Assembly (NCBI GenBank): GCA_946630765.1 | Contig: CAMOZF010000092.1 | Location: 1-7,193 of the forward strand | Source of the DNA: an uncultured Lachnospiraceae bacterium | GTDB taxonomy: Bacteria; Bacillota_A; Clostridia; Lachnospirales; Lachnospiraceae | Length of the DNA stretch: 7,193 nt | Direction: 5' to 3' | Shown: one piece after another, positions 5,670-7,193 of the stretch | Layout of the letters: every line of letters begins with the position of its first letter | Numbering within the stretch: the first letter of the stretch is position 1 | The notes under the pieces: model-generated | Seen by the model: the letters and a program-made list of their open reading frames with translations, nothing else | Database searches by the model: none | What the model was told of the DNA's origin: nothing | Position numbers and translations under genes: made by a program

Positions 5670-5754
5670 GCAAAACTCGCCTGCGAGATGGTGTTCCTTC
5701 TACGGAGACGCGGGAAGTCTCCATAGAAGGAACACCATCCCCCTCGGCTCGGGG
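5670..5754 (-). repeat. Hairpin module 2 (copy nearest the hydrolase gene)
   Basis: An inverted repeat at 5687-5739 with 23-position arms (GATGGTGTTCCTTC at the outside) and a 7-nt loop TTCCCGC on the minus strand. The single mismatch is C-A on plus but a G-U pair on minus. CCCCGAGC lies 7 nt before it and AGGCGAGTT begins 4 nt after it, as in module 1. The stem sequence differs from module 1, yet pairing is kept. It follows the hydrolase stop by 36 bp. It may be a REP-like or MITE-like element or a structured RNA; no function is assigned. Confidence 0.85.
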
Positions 5755-5775
5755 TTATGGTCCTTCAAAGATGTG

Positions 5776-6690
5776 TCATCCTGAGCGAATGCCGATCTTC
5801 TTCAGGAAGTTTTCGGTGATTCTGCGGTATTCTTCGGGGGCTGTCAGGGCGGACGCCGCGTGTCCGGCGCCGGGGATCAGGTGGAGCTCCGAATAGCCTG
5901 CGGTCGCGGCCTTCATGCTCTCGCTGTGCGCGGGCAGGATGAAATCGTCGGCCGCCCCGTGAATGAAAAGGATCGGGACGGTGTTTCCCGGAAGGCTGTC
6001 GATGGGGCGCATTTCACGGAAGAAATGGCCGCGGCGAAGCTTCGAGAAAAGGCTCGCCACATAGACGAAAAACACCGGAAGGTGCATGCCCCGGAGGCCG
6101 CCCTTGAGGACGCTTGTGATCTCCGAGAAGCCGCAGTCCGCCACGACAAAATCCAGCTTCGGCCGGTATTTCAGGACAGCGACCGAGGTCGCCGCGCCAA
6201 GCGATTCGCCCTGAATTCCGAAATAGCGCATCTCCGGATAGCGCTCCCGGCTGTCGGAAAGAAGCACCGAAAGGTCCTTCGATTCGCGGATCGAATAGGT
6301 CACATAGGTCTTCTCGTTCAGGCCGTGCGCCCGAAGATCGTAGAGGATCACATTGAAGCCGAGATCCAGGTACATTTTCGTATATTTCAGCGAACCGAAG
6401 CGGTTGTCGGTGTAGCCGTGCGAGATCAGCACGTAGTCCGGCGTCTTTTGCGGATTTTTCAGAAACTGCGCATGAAGGACGTAGCCGTCATAGCTTTTCA
6501 CGGTATAGTCCGTTTTCTCAAGCGTATCGTACCAGGATATATCGTAATGCTCCTCCTGCCACTTCCGCGCCTCGGGAAGGCTCTGCCGCTTCACACCGGT
6601 TGAGAACGAGCAGAGATAATTTCCAAGGAGCAGGATGACAAGAAGCAGCAGGCCGACCACACATCCTGCGGCAATCAAAAATATTTTCAC
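5776..6690 (-). CDS. Membrane-anchored alpha/beta hydrolase (serine aminopeptidase/BAAT-like fold)
   Basis: A 304-residue protein with one N-terminal hydrophobic segment (3-23) that should anchor it in the membrane with the hydrolase domain outside or at the membrane face. The fold is shown by the oxyanion HG (H91-G92), the nucleophile elbow G161-E-S163-L-G165, an acid at D248 or D249 in HGAADDF, and the catalytic H277 in GAGHAAS. YDLRAHGLNE (117-126) is typical of the family. These proteins hydrolyse esters or peptides; the substrate cannot be named. The start is GTG at 6690 with AAGGAGAG (6695-6702) as a strong SD. It begins 42 bp after the kinase gene, so the two probably share a transcript. 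Downstream lies the hairpin-module region. Confidence 0.92.
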   Translation of the reverse strand: MKIFLIAAGCVVGLLLLVILLLGNYLCSFSTGVKRQSLPEARKWQEEHYDISWYDTLEKTDYTVKSYDGYVLHAQFLKNPQKTPDYVLISHGYTDNRFGSLKYTKMYLDLGFNVILYDLRAHGLNEKTYVTYSIRESKDLSVLLSDSRERYPEMRYFGIQGESLGAATSVAVLKYRPKLDFVVADCGFSEITSVLKGGLRGMHLPVFFVYVASLFSKLRRGHFFREMRPIDSLPGNTVPILFIHGAADDFILPAHSESMKAATAGYSELHLIPGAGHAASALTAPEEYRRITENFLKKIGIRSG

Positions 6691-6732
6691 AAAACTCTCC
6701 TTTTCACACAGATCCGAACATTTGCCGGAGGC

Positions 6733-7193
6733 TTAAAAATCCGCCGGGAATTCAAGCATTTCGCGAAGCAGCCGGAAATGGTTTCTCGCGCGGTGCAGGT
6801 TGTGTTCCCGGTAACGGGTCTTAAAGTAAATGTCCTCCTGCAGATAATCCGTGAGGAAGCGGATGCCGCACTCATAGGTCATCAGGTGTGCGGATCGGAA
6901 CAGCAGCGCCTTCTCCGCCTCGCTGAGCGCGTCCGCCATTTTGTCAAGATAGCCGGCCTTAAAGGCCTGATAGGCTTCCGGATCGAAATGGACCTTCGAA
7001 AGTTCCTGCTCGTCCTCCGCCGCCGTCACCGCGCCCGAACGGATCGCGTCTCCGAAATCATATAGCCTTGATCCGGGCATCACCGTGTCCAGATCGACGA
7101 CAGAAACCGCTTCATCGGTCTCGTCGTCAAAAAGCACATTGTTGATCTTGGTATCGTTGTCCGTCACGGCGAGCGGAATGCTCCCGTCTGAAA
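6733..7193 (-). CDS. Aminoglycoside phosphotransferase-fold kinase, C-terminal part (N-acetylhexosamine kinase-like)
   Basis: Only the last 152 residues are inside the window; the frame is open to the right edge. The catalytic loop reads D-N-D-T-K-I-N-N (about 7161-7138), where the second Asp is the expected base. The metal-binding DLDT (about 7095-7084) follows in VVDLDTVMPGS, then LYDFGDAIRSGA. The C-terminal helical part has YECGIRFLTDYLQEDIYFKTRY, which I associate with the NahK-like or 'mucin desulfatase' group of APH kinases that phosphorylate amino sugars. The loop residue usually histidine in APH-type kinases (HxD) is Asp here. The GTG at 7167 is internal and not the start, since homology continues upstream. 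The exact sugar substrate is unproven. Confidence 0.87.
   Translation of the reverse strand, partial: SDGSIPLAVTDNDTKINNVLFDDETDEAVSVVDLDTVMPGSRLYDFGDAIRSGAVTAAEDEQELSKVHFDPEAYQAFKAGYLDKMADALSEAEKALLFRSAHLMTYECGIRFLTDYLQEDIYFKTRYREHNLHRARNHFRLLREMLEFPADF

Noticed and set aside
5860..6603. Plus-strand open frame of 247 codons
   Set aside because: Antisense shadow of the alpha/beta hydrolase, which has a full catalytic triad and a good SD. The plus-strand product shows no recognisable motif.

Overview
The window reads as a chromosomal segment from an anaerobic Firmicute of class Clostridia. Evidence for this is the NuoE-like / DRTGG / HATPase / [FeFe]-hydrogenase-domain cluster, a clostridial-style lipoprotein ABC importer, strong AGGAGG-type ribosome binding sites and moderate-to-high GC genes with AT-rich promoter gaps. 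A gut or rumen Lachnospiraceae-like host is my guess; nothing in the sequence fixes the genus. All nine genes I accept lie on the minus strand, so transcription runs from high to low coordinates. The long plus-strand ORFs are GC-driven shadows. No gap between genes exceeds 300 bases.

In direction of transcription: (1) the C-terminal part of an APH-fold small-molecule kinase (7193-6733, open at the right edge), followed after 42 bp by a membrane-anchored alpha/beta hydrolase (6690-5776). (2) A 231-bp gap dominated by two long hairpins that are diverged copies of one roughly 85-90 bp module. (3) A Nudix hydrolase of the ADP-ribose pyrophosphatase type (5544-4993). (4) A transporter unit with its own clear promoter (4853-4825): lipoprotein substrate-binding protein (4752-3643), an attenuator/terminator-like stem-loop, TauC/SsuC-like permease (3513-2692), and ATPase (2695-2090, 4-nt overlap). 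The substrate is unknown. (5) An AT-rich gap with promoter-like elements and a 17-bp palindrome. (6) A redox/hydrogenase operon: NuoE-like [2Fe-2S] subunit (1933-1436), DRTGG protein (1403-1044), HATPase anti-sigma-like protein (1051-626) and a ferredoxin plus [FeFe]-hydrogenase-domain protein (616-1, running off the left edge).

The hydrogenase cluster looks like the accessory or sensory half of an electron-bifurcating hydrogenase locus. The catalytic HydA and NuoF-like subunits would be expected just beyond the left edge, but that is inference. The most unusual unexplained structure is the tandem hairpin module between the hydrolase and Nudix genes. Every stem mismatch there becomes a G-U pair only on the minus strand, which suggests a selected RNA structure. 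A second oddity is a 37-bp tandem duplication of the last codons and stop of the substrate-binding protein gene.
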